Source: Nocardioides soli
Lineage (GTDB): Bacteria; Actinomycetota; Actinomycetes; Propionibacteriales; Nocardioidaceae
Assembly (NCBI RefSeq): GCF_014191495.1
Contig: NZ_JACHWR010000001.1
Span: forward strand, 372,001-436,000
Reading direction: 5' to 3'
DNA length: 64,000 nucleotides
Shown one piece after another: positions 24,986-32,531 of this stretch (position 1 is the stretch's first letter; each line of letters starts with the position of its first letter). A model generated the notes under the pieces. The model was not told where the DNA came from and ran no database searches. It worked only from the letters and a program-made list of their open reading frames with translations. The position numbers and the translations under genes were made by a program.

Positions 24986-26467
24986 TCAGTGCTCCTTCGG
25001 GTTGTGAGTCTGCCAGAGGTACATCTGCGCGTACGACCGCCAGGGGCGCCATCCCTCGGCGAGGCCGACCGCCTCGACCGGGTCCCGCCCCAGACTGCGC
25101 AGCGCGTTGCGGATGCCGACGTCGGTCGGCAGGAAGACGTCCGGATGGCCGAGCGCGCGCAGCGCGACGTAGTCGGCCGTCCACGGCCCGATGCCGGGGA
25201 TCGCCAGCAGCGCCCGGCGTACGTCGTCGCGGTCGGGTCCGCGGTCGAGCGCGATCGTGCCGTCGGCGAGCGCCGCGCACAGCTCGATCAGCGCGCGGCC
25301 GCGGGCGCGCGGCATCGGCAGGTCCTCCGGGTCGAGCCCGGCGAGCGTCGCCGCGTCCGGGAAGAGGTGGGTGAGCCCGTCGACCGGCCGGGCCAGCGGA
25401 CGGCCGTGCTCGGCCACCAGCCGCTCGGCGGTCGTGCGCGCCCCGGCGACGCTGACCTGCTGGCCGAGCACGGCGCGCACCGCGATCTCGTGCCCGTCGA
25501 CGTGGCCCGGTACGCGCAGCCCCGGCCACTCCCGCACGAGCGGCCCGATCACCGGGTCGCCGGCGAACGCGTCGGCGACGGCCACCGGGTCGCAGTCGGC
25601 GTCGAGCAGCCGGCGTACGCGCTCGGTCGCCGCGCTCGTGTCGCGCAGGTCCTCGAGCGCGAACGTCGCGGTGACGAAGGCGGTGCGGTTGGACTCGAGC
25701 TCGTCGGGGACCTCCAGCCGCACCGTGCCGGTGCCGCGTGGCAGCACGAGAGTGCGGGCGTACCAGCCCTCCCCCGCGGCCTCGACGCCCGGCACCGCAC
25801 GCAGCGCCAGGAAGTCGAGCAGCGCCCGGCCCGAGTACGGCGTGCGCACCGCGAGCCGCATCGTGACGACGCCGGTCGCCGGCCGGCCGCCGCGCCGGCC
25901 GCGCAGGTCGGTCGGCGAGGAGTCGTAGACCTCGCGGATCGTGTCGTTGAACTGCCGGACGCTGGAGAACCCGGCGGCGAACGCGATGTCGGCGTACGTC
26001 AGGTCGCTGGTCTCGATCAGCACCCGTGCCGTCTGGGCGCGCCGGGCGCGGGCGAGCGCGAGTGGCCCGGCGCCCAGCTCGGCGGTGAGGATCCGGCCGA
26101 GGTGTCGCGAGGTGTAGCCGACCCGGTCGGCGAGGCCCTCGACGCCCTCGCGGTCGACCACGCCGTCGGCGATCAGCCGCATCGCCCGACCGGCGGCCGT
26201 CGCGGCGACGTCCCAGTCGGGGCTGCCCGGCGTGGCGTCGGGAAGGCAGCGCTTGCAGGCGCGGTAGCCGGCGGCCTGGGCCGAGGCGGCGCTCGGGTGG
26301 AAGGTGATGTTGTGGAGGGCCGGGGTGCGGGCCGGGCACGACGGGCGGCAGTAGATGCCGGTGGTGCGGACGGCGGTGTAGAAGACCCCGTCGAAGCGGC
26401 GGTCCCGCGACTTCACCGCGCGATAACAGGACTCGGGGTCGAGCCGCAGGTCGGGAGTCGGGTTCAT
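24986..26467 (-). CDS. alkA: Ada-type sensor fused to AlkA DNA-3-methyladenine glycosylase
   Basis: Four-part alkylation-repair protein of 493 residues. The N-terminal Ada zinc domain has Cys40, Cys44, Cys71 and Cys74 (GIYCRPSCPAR, CKRC); Cys40 matches Ada's methylphosphotriester acceptor. An AraC-type HTH follows (ASAGF-like SVRQFNDTIREVY). An AlkA N-terminal domain and the HhH-GPD glycosylase (GIGPWTADYVALRALG, with a downstream conserved Asp in VFLPTDVG) complete it. It removes 3-methyladenine and similar bases and probably also acts as methylation-dependent activator of itself and ogt, as known for related Ada-AlkA fusions. ATG at 26467. Confidence 0.93.
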   Translation of the reverse strand: MNPTPDLRLDPESCYRAVKSRDRRFDGVFYTAVRTTGIYCRPSCPARTPALHNITFHPSAASAQAAGYRACKRCLPDATPGSPDWDVAATAAGRAMRLIADGVVDREGVEGLADRVGYTSRHLGRILTAELGAGPLALARARRAQTARVLIETSDLTYADIAFAAGFSSVRQFNDTIREVYDSSPTDLRGRRGGRPATGVVTMRLAVRTPYSGRALLDFLALRAVPGVEAAGEGWYARTLVLPRGTGTVRLEVPDELESNRTAFVTATFALEDLRDTSAATERVRRLLDADCDPVAVADAFAGDPVIGPLVREWPGLRVPGHVDGHEIAVRAVLGQQVSVAGARTTAERLVAEHGRPLARPVDGLTHLFPDAATLAGLDPEDLPMPRARGRALIELCAALADGTIALDRGPDRDDVRRALLAIPGIGPWTADYVALRALGHPDVFLPTDVGIRNALRSLGRDPVEAVGLAEGWRPWRSYAQMYLWQTHNPKEH

Positions 26468-26631
26468 GCCTCCTATCCTGCCTAACCCCGCCGACCCTTA
26501 CTCGCGGGAATCGGACACCGCCGTCAGGGCTCGGCGGACCACCGGTCACGAGGACAGGCGTAGGCTCCGCGCACAGCGTGGTTCTCGGTTCCGAGCGGAA
26601 ACCGGGAATTCGGGGAGAGGGAGGGTCCGCC

Positions 26632-27708
26632 GTGACCAAGGCGAGCCGTCGGCAGCGTCGCACCGTGATGGCCGTCATCGTCGTCGCCGAGCTGGTCGTC
26701 GCACTCCTCACCGGGGCGGGCGTCGTCTTCGCCTACAACCACGTCGACAGCAAGATCGACGAGGGCGCCCCGATCCCGCACGAGTTCGCGCGGCCGGAGC
26801 CGAAGCTGCCGACCGGCGCGTTCAACATGCTCGTCATCGGCACCGACACCCGCGACTGCGAGGGCTGCGGCATCGACAAGGAGGGTGGCCTCGGCGGCTC
26901 CGACATGACGATCCTGCTGCACGTGGCCGACGGTCGGCGCACGGCCTACGGCATCTCGATCCCGCGCGACACGCTCGTCGACCGGCCCGAGTGCGAGGTC
27001 GACGGCACGACGGTCCCGGCGGCCGCCGGAGCGATGTGGAACGAGGCGCTGGCAGTCGGAGGCCCCACCTGCACGGTGGCGCAGGTCCAGTCGGTGACCG
27101 GCATCTACGTCGACGACTACATCGTCGTCGACTTCGCCGGCTTCAAGGACATGGTCGACGCCCTCGACGGGGTCGAGGTCTGCATCCCGTCGGACATCGA
27201 CGATCCGGAGCACAACATCCACCTCGCCGCCGGCACCCGGAAGCTGCACGGCGACGACGCGCTCGCCTACGTCCGCCAGCGCACCTCGACCCCGAACGCC
27301 GACCTGGGCCGGATGAAGCGGCAGCAGGCGTTCATCGCGTCGATGCTCAACCGGGTGATGTCCGCCGAGACGCTGACCCGCCCCGACAAGCTGCTGCGCT
27401 TCGCCAGCGCCCTCGCCGGCTCGATCCAGACCAACCCGGAGATCGCCAGCGTCGGCGAGCTCGTCGACCTCGCCTCGTCGCTGCGCAAGGCCGACCTGGA
27501 CAAGATCCGCTTCGTCACCGCGCCGACCACCGACTTCCCGACCGACAGCCCGAACTGGGGCCGGCTCCAGCTCACGCCCGAGGCCGACGAGCTGTGGCAG
27601 AAGGTGCGCGACGACGAGCCCCTCGGCTCCCTGGGTCGCGGCGCGATCAGTGGCCGCAACCCGAGCGGGTCGAAGGAGGAGGCCGCGGCCAACGGCCTCT
27701 GCGACTGA
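26632..27708 (+). CDS. LytR-CpsA-Psr (LCP) family cell-wall ligase
   Basis: Membrane-anchored phosphotransferase that attaches undecaprenyl-linked glycopolymers to peptidoglycan. A short cytoplasmic basic region precedes one TM helix (VMAVIVVAELVVALLTGAGVVF, about residues 12-34). The extracellular LCP domain follows, with MLVIGTDTR, SDMTILLHVADG, SIPRDTLV (catalytic Arg/Asp), DFAGFKDMVDALDGVEVCI and AYVRQRTSTPNADLGRMKRQQ. GTG at 26632 is chosen because GAGGG lies 7-8 nt upstream. Length is 358 residues. Four Cys in the outer domain may pair. It is monocistronic here. Confidence 0.9.
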   Translation: MTKASRRQRRTVMAVIVVAELVVALLTGAGVVFAYNHVDSKIDEGAPIPHEFARPEPKLPTGAFNMLVIGTDTRDCEGCGIDKEGGLGGSDMTILLHVADGRRTAYGISIPRDTLVDRPECEVDGTTVPAAAGAMWNEALAVGGPTCTVAQVQSVTGIYVDDYIVVDFAGFKDMVDALDGVEVCIPSDIDDPEHNIHLAAGTRKLHGDDALAYVRQRTSTPNADLGRMKRQQAFIASMLNRVMSAETLTRPDKLLRFASALAGSIQTNPEIASVGELVDLASSLRKADLDKIRFVTAPTTDFPTDSPNWGRLQLTPEADELWQKVRDDEPLGSLGRGAISGRNPSGSKEEAAANGLCD

Positions 27709-27739
27709 GTCCTCCCTCGACCGGTCCCCCGCGACGCGG

Positions 27740-29383
27740 CTACCGGACCGTGCAGGGCCCCTCGATCCGGTCGCCCGCGTCGGCCAGCACCAGGTTGGCC
27801 GCGCTGCGACAGACGACGTGGTCGCCGCCGGCGCCGTCGCGGGCGTTGATCAGGGTCCGGCCGGCGGCCCCGACCAGGCGGTCGGGCCCACTCCCGCCGA
27901 CCAGCAGCACCGTGCCCGGCGTCCGGGCGACCAGGACGTCGGCACCGGGACCACCGTGCGCGGCGCCGCGCGCCGCGGTCACCACGATCCGGTCGGCGCC
28001 GGTGAAGCCGAACGCCGCGCTGCCCCGGGTGCTGACCACGACGTGGTCGTCGCCCCGCCCGGCCAGCACCGTGCTGTCCGGGCGTCGGGTCGTCAGCCGG
28101 TCCGTGCGGGCGCTCCCCAGGACCGTCCGGCCGAGGGTGCGCACGCCGGCGGTGCCGCGCCGACAGACCACCTGGGCGTCGACCCTGGTCCCGGCCGGGA
28201 CGGTGCCGGCCGGGATCCCCTGCTTCGTCCCGGTGCCGGCGAACAGCTGCTCCGGGAGCACCCGCGTCGGGCTCGAGGCGTTGACCTGCACCGGCACCCA
28301 CGCCGCGGGGCAGGCCAGCCTCCGGGCCGGGGCGCCGCCGCGGGGGCCGGCGACGTAGGCACGGTCGACGACGACCAGCGGCGGCGTCGCTCCGGCCCGT
28401 CGGAGCCCGGGGACGTCGGCGTCCGGGGTGACGGTCTCGCCCGGGGCGCTCAGCACGGCGCTCCCGGCGGCGGTGCGCGCGGCCGGCGTGACGGTCAGGG
28501 TCCAGCTCGACGACTGCGCCGCCGTCAGGCCCTCCTTGGACGGCGAGTCGCAGTAGAGCGGGCGCCCCTTGCTGTTGACGCTGCCGGCGTACACGGCGTA
28601 CAGCGTGTAGGTACCGGCGGCGAGGCCGGGGGTCTTCAACGTGCCCGTGCCACCCGAGAGGGCGCCCTGGGCGAGCCCGGTGTCGGTCCCTTGCGAGGTG
28701 ACCTTGCCGTCGCAGTCGGACTTCGTGGGGTCCGGCTTGCTGCCCGGCTGGAGCAGCAGCGCGATCGTGCCGCCCGGCGTGGTGCCGCCGTCGGGGTCGG
28801 TGACCTTGACCGAGTACGACGCGGGTGTGCCCGGCGTCGTCGTGCTGGCGCCGGTCACGGAGATCTTCGAGACGTGGAAGCGGTTGGTCTTGTACTCGTA
28901 GTCGTCGCCCTTGTACTGGCTGCTGGAGACCGTGCCGCCCTTGGCGGTGTTCCAGATGGTCGTGGCTCCCCAGTGCCGCGACCCGTCCTCGCTGTTGAAC
29001 GCCGTGAACGTGATCGACGATCCGAGGTCGCTGCCGTAGTACATGTAGGAGACCTTCACCCCGCCGGTCTGCTTCCACCGGTGGTCGCGCTTGGTGTAGC
29101 CGAGTGCGGTGCTGTGCGTCCAGGTCTGGGTGTTGAACGACCCGATCTTCTTCTTCCCGCTCTTGGCCTGGTAGCCGCAGGTGAAGCCGCCGCCGGTCCA
29201 CATCACCCAGTCGTTGCTGCCGCCGGTCTGCGACGAGCACTCGCTCGCCCCGGCCGTGGGCGCCACCGCGACCAGGGCGCCGAGGGCCAACGCGCCCGTC
29301 GCTCCGGCGGCGAGGAGCCGGCGGACACCGCCTCTCCGTCTCGTGGTGGGCAGGCCTCGTCCTCGGCTCTCCAGCGCGCTCAT
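27740..29383 (-). CDS. secreted modular protein: unknown N-terminal domain, Ig-like region, degenerate RTX-type C-terminus
   Basis: Exported protein of 547 residues. A twin-Arg-like/basic start (MSALESRGRGLPTTRRRGGVRR) is followed by a hydrophobic Ala-rich core and a cut near AGASEC. The first mature domain is Tyr/Trp/Lys-rich with CGYQAK and WVMWTGGG; I do not recognise it. The middle (TTTPGTPASYSVKVTDPDGGTTPGGTIALLL... YTLYAVYAG) resembles Ig-like/CARDB modules. The C-terminal 180 residues hold repeats such as GRGDDHVVV, FTGADRIVV, GGPGADVLV and GSGPDRLVG, which resemble calcium-binding hemolysin (GGxGxD) repeats but are incomplete. ATG at 29383; function unknown. Confidence 0.8.
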   Translation of the reverse strand: MSALESRGRGLPTTRRRGGVRRLLAAGATGALALGALVAVAPTAGASECSSQTGGSNDWVMWTGGGFTCGYQAKSGKKKIGSFNTQTWTHSTALGYTKRDHRWKQTGGVKVSYMYYGSDLGSSITFTAFNSEDGSRHWGATTIWNTAKGGTVSSSQYKGDDYEYKTNRFHVSKISVTGASTTTPGTPASYSVKVTDPDGGTTPGGTIALLLQPGSKPDPTKSDCDGKVTSQGTDTGLAQGALSGGTGTLKTPGLAAGTYTLYAVYAGSVNSKGRPLYCDSPSKEGLTAAQSSSWTLTVTPAARTAAGSAVLSAPGETVTPDADVPGLRRAGATPPLVVVDRAYVAGPRGGAPARRLACPAAWVPVQVNASSPTRVLPEQLFAGTGTKQGIPAGTVPAGTRVDAQVVCRRGTAGVRTLGRTVLGSARTDRLTTRRPDSTVLAGRGDDHVVVSTRGSAAFGFTGADRIVVTAARGAAHGGPGADVLVARTPGTVLLVGGSGPDRLVGAAGRTLINARDGAGGDHVVCRSAANLVLADAGDRIEGPCTVR

Positions 29384-29478
29384 GTCGCGGAAACCTAGCC
29401 CGCGACCGCCGCTCCCGGGATCCGAACGAGCCGCAACCACGCCAAAGGAGGGTCAGTATCGGACGGCAACCGTCCGGA

Positions 29479-30180
29479 TCATCGTGCGTCCGCGTCCGCG
29501 GCCAGGTGAGCGACGCAGAGGTCCGGCTCCGCGAAGGGCTGCAGCCGCTCCACGGTGAGCGGACTCTCCCACTCCTCCAGCGCCCCCAGCATCAGCCCGA
29601 GATGCACCGGGCAGACGACCTCCGGCCGGCTCGTGGCCAGCTCGAGGAACGGGCAGCTGCGCAGCCCGATCCGCGGCACGTCGCCCTCGAGCGGCTCGGC
29701 CGCGAAGCCCAGCTCGTCCAGCACCGTCACCAGGCCGTCGACCGACTGCCGCGGCCCGGGCCGGCGCACGTCGGCGAACCGGGAGCTGCTGCGCCGCCAC
29801 CAGGAGCGTCCCGCCTCGACGAGGCGCTCACGAGCGGCCGCCACACCGCTCAGCGAGTCGGCCAGCGAGTCGGCCAGCGCCTCGGCGAGCAGGCGGTAGT
29901 GCCGTGGGCCCTCGGGGTCCATCCGCGGCACGGCGCGGAACAGCAGCGGCGGCCGGCCCGGGACCCGCTGCGCGGGCGCCGCGCGCTCGACCTGGCCGCG
30001 GCGCTCCAGCGACTCCAGGTGGAAGCGGGCCGTGTTGGTGTGGATCCCGAGCCGCTCGGCGATCTCGGCGATGCTCAGCGGTGCCGAGGACGCCCGCAGC
30101 ACGCCCAGCACGGCGTCCCGGCGCCCCGGCGTGGCGTCGGAGGGAGCGTCAGGCGGGGGGTCGTGAGCGGGAGCGGCCAT
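29479..30180 (-). CDS. ArsR/SufR-like HTH regulator with C-terminal Cys cluster
   Basis: Regulator of 233 residues. A winged HTH occupies residues 23-85 (RRDAVLGVLRASSAPLSIAEIAERLGIHTNTARFHLESLERRG). The C-terminal half carries Cys176, Cys190 and Cys222 in LRSCPFLELA, EVVCPVHLG and DLCVAHLA. The pattern is reminiscent of SufR-type iron-sulfur sensors, so an Fe-S cluster or redox sensing is plausible but unproven. It follows fdxA by 13 bp on the same strand, so they likely share a transcript, and the palindrome between fdxA and osmC is its obvious candidate target. Confidence 0.82.
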   Translation of the reverse strand: MAAPAHDPPPDAPSDATPGRRDAVLGVLRASSAPLSIAEIAERLGIHTNTARFHLESLERRGQVERAAPAQRVPGRPPLLFRAVPRMDPEGPRHYRLLAEALADSLADSLSGVAAARERLVEAGRSWWRRSSSRFADVRRPGPRQSVDGLVTVLDELGFAAEPLEGDVPRIGLRSCPFLELATSRPEVVCPVHLGLMLGALEEWESPLTVERLQPFAEPDLCVAHLAADADAR

Positions 30181-30193
30181 GGTCTCGCCGACC

Positions 30194-30535
30194 CTAGCCC
30201 TGCGGCGGCAGCCCGGCCACCAGCGGCGTGTCGACGTCGAAGGCACCGAGCTTGGCCGCACCGCCGGGCGAACCGAGCGGCGCCGGCCGACCCGGCAGCG
30301 CCTCGTGGAAGAACGCCGCATTGTCGTCGAGGAAGGGCTCCCACGCCGCGGGCAGGTCGTCCTCGTAGTAGATCGCCTCGACCGGGCACACCGGCTCGCA
30401 GGCGCCGCAGTCCACGCACTCGTCGGGCTGGATGTAGAGGCTGCGCTGCCCCTCGTAGATGCAGTCGACCGGACACTCGTCCACACAGGCCCGGTCCTTC
30501 ACATCGACGCAGGGCTGGGCGATCACGTACGTCAT
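30194..30535 (-). CDS. fdxA: 7Fe-8S ferredoxin FdxA
   Basis: Electron carrier of 113 residues with one 3Fe-4S and one 4Fe-4S cluster. Cys9, Cys17, Cys21, Cys25 and then Cys40, Cys43, Cys46 and Cys50 (CVDCGACEPVCPVEAIYYEDD) match the actinobacterial FdxA pattern (MTYVIAQPCVDVKDRACVDECPVDCIYEG). A Pro/Gly-rich C-terminal extension follows the cluster domain. ATG at 30535. It is divergent from osmC with a palindromic operator between. Confidence 0.94.
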   Translation of the reverse strand: MTYVIAQPCVDVKDRACVDECPVDCIYEGQRSLYIQPDECVDCGACEPVCPVEAIYYEDDLPAAWEPFLDDNAAFFHEALPGRPAPLGSPGGAAKLGAFDVDTPLVAGLPPQG

Positions 30536-30548
30536 GGACCGAGTTTAC

Positions 30549-30563
30549 ACAATGCCCTATTGT
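30549..30563. promoter_or_regulatory. candidate operator between fdxA and osmC
   Basis: ACAAT-N5-ATTGT palindrome in a 72-bp divergent intergenic region (fdxA start 30535, OsmC start 30608). The flanks extend the A/T-rich symmetry (TTTAC...AGAAA). It could serve both promoters and be bound by the adjacent HTH regulator. Confidence 0.5.
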
Positions 30564-30607
30564 AGAAACTGCGGAAACGGCCGCGCCCGACCAGTCCAGG
30601 AGCCCAG

Positions 30608-31048
30608 ATGAGCATCGCCGCACGCACGACACAGACCACGTGGGAGGGCCCGCTCGGGAGCGGGCGGGGGCGGTTCACCAGCTCCAGCAGCACCGCTCTG
30701 GACGGCCTGGAGTCCACCTGGGCGTCGCGCACCGAGCGACCCGACGGGCGGACCAGCCCGGAGGAGCTCGCGGCCGCCGCGCACTCCTCGTGCTTCTCGA
30801 TGGCGCTCGCCCTCCGCCTCGGCGAGAACGGCACGCCTCCCGAGCGCCTGCAGGTGGACGCCACGGTCAGCCTCGACGACGTCGACGGCGTCCCGACGAT
30901 CACCACCTCCGCCCTCCTGGTGCGCGCCCGGGTGCCCGGCCTGGACGCCGACCGGTTCGCCGCCGTCGTCGACGAGGCCGCCGTCCTCTGCCCGGTGTCT
31001 CGGCTCTTCGCGGCCGCCGAGATCACCGTCGATGCCGGCCTCGACTAG
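30608..31048 (+). CDS. OsmC-family peroxiredoxin
   Basis: Protein of 146 residues that reduces organic hydroperoxides. The two catalytic Cys are present: Cys62 in AAAHSSCFSMALAL and Cys128 in AAVLCPVSRLF. The N-terminal strand region ending SSTALDGLESTW and the RTERPDGRTSPEELAAAAH stretch are typical. ATG at 30608. It leads a short run with the downstream hemerythrin gene (21 bp gap) on the plus strand and is divergent from fdxA, all consistent with redox/stress response. Confidence 0.93.
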   Translation: MSIAARTTQTTWEGPLGSGRGRFTSSSSTALDGLESTWASRTERPDGRTSPEELAAAAHSSCFSMALALRLGENGTPPERLQVDATVSLDDVDGVPTITTSALLVRARVPGLDADRFAAVVDEAAVLCPVSRLFAAAEITVDAGLD

Positions 31049-31069
31049 GCAAGCGACCGGGGCGCGGCC

Positions 31070-31609
31070 ATGACCACGCAGTCGATCGTCGAGACCCTGA
31101 CCCGCGAGCACCGCGCGATCGACGCCGCCGTCGAGGGCTTCGTCGAGCACCTGCAGGATGGCGAGCTCGACCCGGACCTCGTGCTCGGCGGGCTCGCCAC
31201 CCTGCGCCGCCACATCTACCTGGAGGAGGTCCACCTCTTCCCGCCGCTGAGCCGCGGCGCCCTGATGATGCCGGTGACGGTGATGCTGCGCGAGCACGGC
31301 GAGCTGTGGCGCACCATGGACGCGATCGCCGAGTCGGTCGCCGAGGCGCAGGCCGGTGGCGACTCGCCCCGGGCGCGGGAGCGGACCCAGGCGCTGTGCC
31401 TCGAGCTGCTCGCCATGCTCGACCGGCACAACGAGAAGGAGGAGCCGGTCATCTACCCGCAGACGCCGCTGCTCCGCGCGGACGAGGCGGCGGCACTCGC
31501 CGCCGCTCTCGCCTCCGGTGCGATGCCCGACGGCTGGACGTGCCACGACGCCGGCACCGGTGACCCGGCGACGCCCGGCCTGACGCCGCCGTGGTCGACG
31601 GGTGCCTGA
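31070..31609 (+). CDS. hemerythrin HHE-domain protein
   Basis: Four-helix di-iron protein of 179 residues. Metal-ligand candidates are His14 (TREHRAID), His48 and Glu52 (RRHIYLEEVHLFP), then His in LREHGELWRTM and LDRHNEKEEPVIYPQ. Hemerythrin-like proteins bind O2, NO or iron, or act in peroxide and nitrosative stress; the exact role here is not shown. It lies 21 bp downstream of osmC. Confidence 0.88.
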   Translation: MTTQSIVETLTREHRAIDAAVEGFVEHLQDGELDPDLVLGGLATLRRHIYLEEVHLFPPLSRGALMMPVTVMLREHGELWRTMDAIAESVAEAQAGGDSPRARERTQALCLELLAMLDRHNEKEEPVIYPQTPLLRADEAAALAAALASGAMPDGWTCHDAGTGDPATPGLTPPWSTGA

Positions 31610-31632
31610 CCTTCCCCGGCCGCGGTCGTCGG

Positions 31633-32208
31633 TCAGGCGAGGATGCCGTCGACGATCAGCGCGATGCCGAAGAGCGCGAACAGCGCGGCGGCACCGTACT
31701 TGATGACGTTCTCGGGCAGCTTCTTGCCGAGGACGGCGCCGACGACGATCGCGAGCGCGTCGGCGGCGACCATGCCGAGCGTGCTGCCGATCCAGGTGCC
31801 GAGCCAGCCCTCCTGGGTGGCGAGGGTGATGGTGGCCAGCATCGTCTTGTCGCCGAGCTCGGCGAGGAAGAACGCCGTGCCGACGGCGAGGATGGCGGCC
31901 CCGGTCGCGCCGCGGGCCTTGTTGGCCTCGTCCTCGGTGAGCTCGTCGCCGCGCAGGGTCCACGCCGCGAACGCCAGGAAGGCGACACCGGCGATGATCC
32001 CGATCCAGTTCTGGTACTCGGAGAAGGCGTCGCCGATGAAGTAGCCGATGCCGACCGAGGCCAGGTGGACCAGCGCGGTGGCCGCGGTGATGCCGATCAG
32101 TACGTCGCGGGCCCGATAGCGGGCGGCGAAGGTCATCGCCATGAGCTGACTCTTGTCGCCCAGCTCCGCCACGAAGATCACGGCGGTGCTCAGCAGGAAG
32201 GCGTACAC
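31633..32208 (-). CDS. TMEM165/GDT1-family manganese exporter
   Basis: Six-helix membrane protein of 191 residues with two inverted copies of the family motif: ELGDKSQLMAMTF (about residue 15) and ELGDKTMLATITLA (about residue 115). GDT1/UPF0016 proteins move Mn2+ or Ca2+ against H+; bacterial members such as Mnx export Mn2+. The GTG start at 32208 begins YAFLLSTAVIFVAELGDK. Upstream lies a yybP-ykoY manganese riboswitch, strong support for a Mn2+ role. It is convergent with the hemerythrin gene. Confidence 0.9.
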   Translation of the reverse strand: MYAFLLSTAVIFVAELGDKSQLMAMTFAARYRARDVLIGITAATALVHLASVGIGYFIGDAFSEYQNWIGIIAGVAFLAFAAWTLRGDELTEDEANKARGATGAAILAVGTAFFLAELGDKTMLATITLATQEGWLGTWIGSTLGMVAADALAIVVGAVLGKKLPENVIKYGAAALFALFGIALIVDGILA

Positions 32209-32307
32209 GGGGATCGGGTCCTCTCCGGCCCGGCCGGAGGAGCGCTACCCGTGTCGGGGAGGACCCTTCGACCAGGCGCAAACCTCACAGGGGTGCGCGA
32301 ACTGGTC
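32209..32307 (-). promoter_or_regulatory. expression platform of the Mn riboswitch
   Basis: Two hairpins can be drawn. The first pairs 32302-32310 (TTCGACCAG on the minus strand) with 32267-32275 (CTGGTCGAA) and extends through a second GCGCA/TGCGC segment. It would take over the 3' strand of the aptamer's closing helix. The second pairs GGGTCCTC with GAGGACCC and includes the GGAGAGG ahead of the GTG, so it could hide the ribosome site. Read together they look like a ligand-controlled switch of translation. Pairing was done by eye. Confidence 0.55.
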
Positions 32308-32396
32308 GAAAGTCTCGTCCGCCACCTCTCGGTGGCCCTCCGCGCCGGGCCCGGGGGCCAGCATGTCGACACGGCTGTTGGGGACTACTCCCTTTC
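32308..32396 (-). ncRNA. yybP-ykoY (Mn2+) riboswitch aptamer
   Basis: On the minus strand this begins GAAAGGGAGTAGTCCCC and ends GACGAGACTTTC. The conserved GGGAGTAG, the GTCGACATGCTGGCC and the GAGACTTTC blocks of the RF00080 family are recognisable, and GAAAG pairs with CTTTC as closing helix P1. It lies about 100 nt upstream of the GDT1-type gene, a common target of this riboswitch. Identified by eye; a covariance model search would confirm it. Confidence 0.85.
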
Positions 32397-32531
32397 GCCG
32401 ACGACTATATCCCCTGCGGCGGCGTGCCGCCCAACGGGCGCGCGGCGGTCGGGCGATCTCCCCCGAAACGGGTCATCGCCAACGCGTCCGGGCCGTGGCA
32501 CTCTGGAGTGCCCGACTGTCACGTCGAGGGG

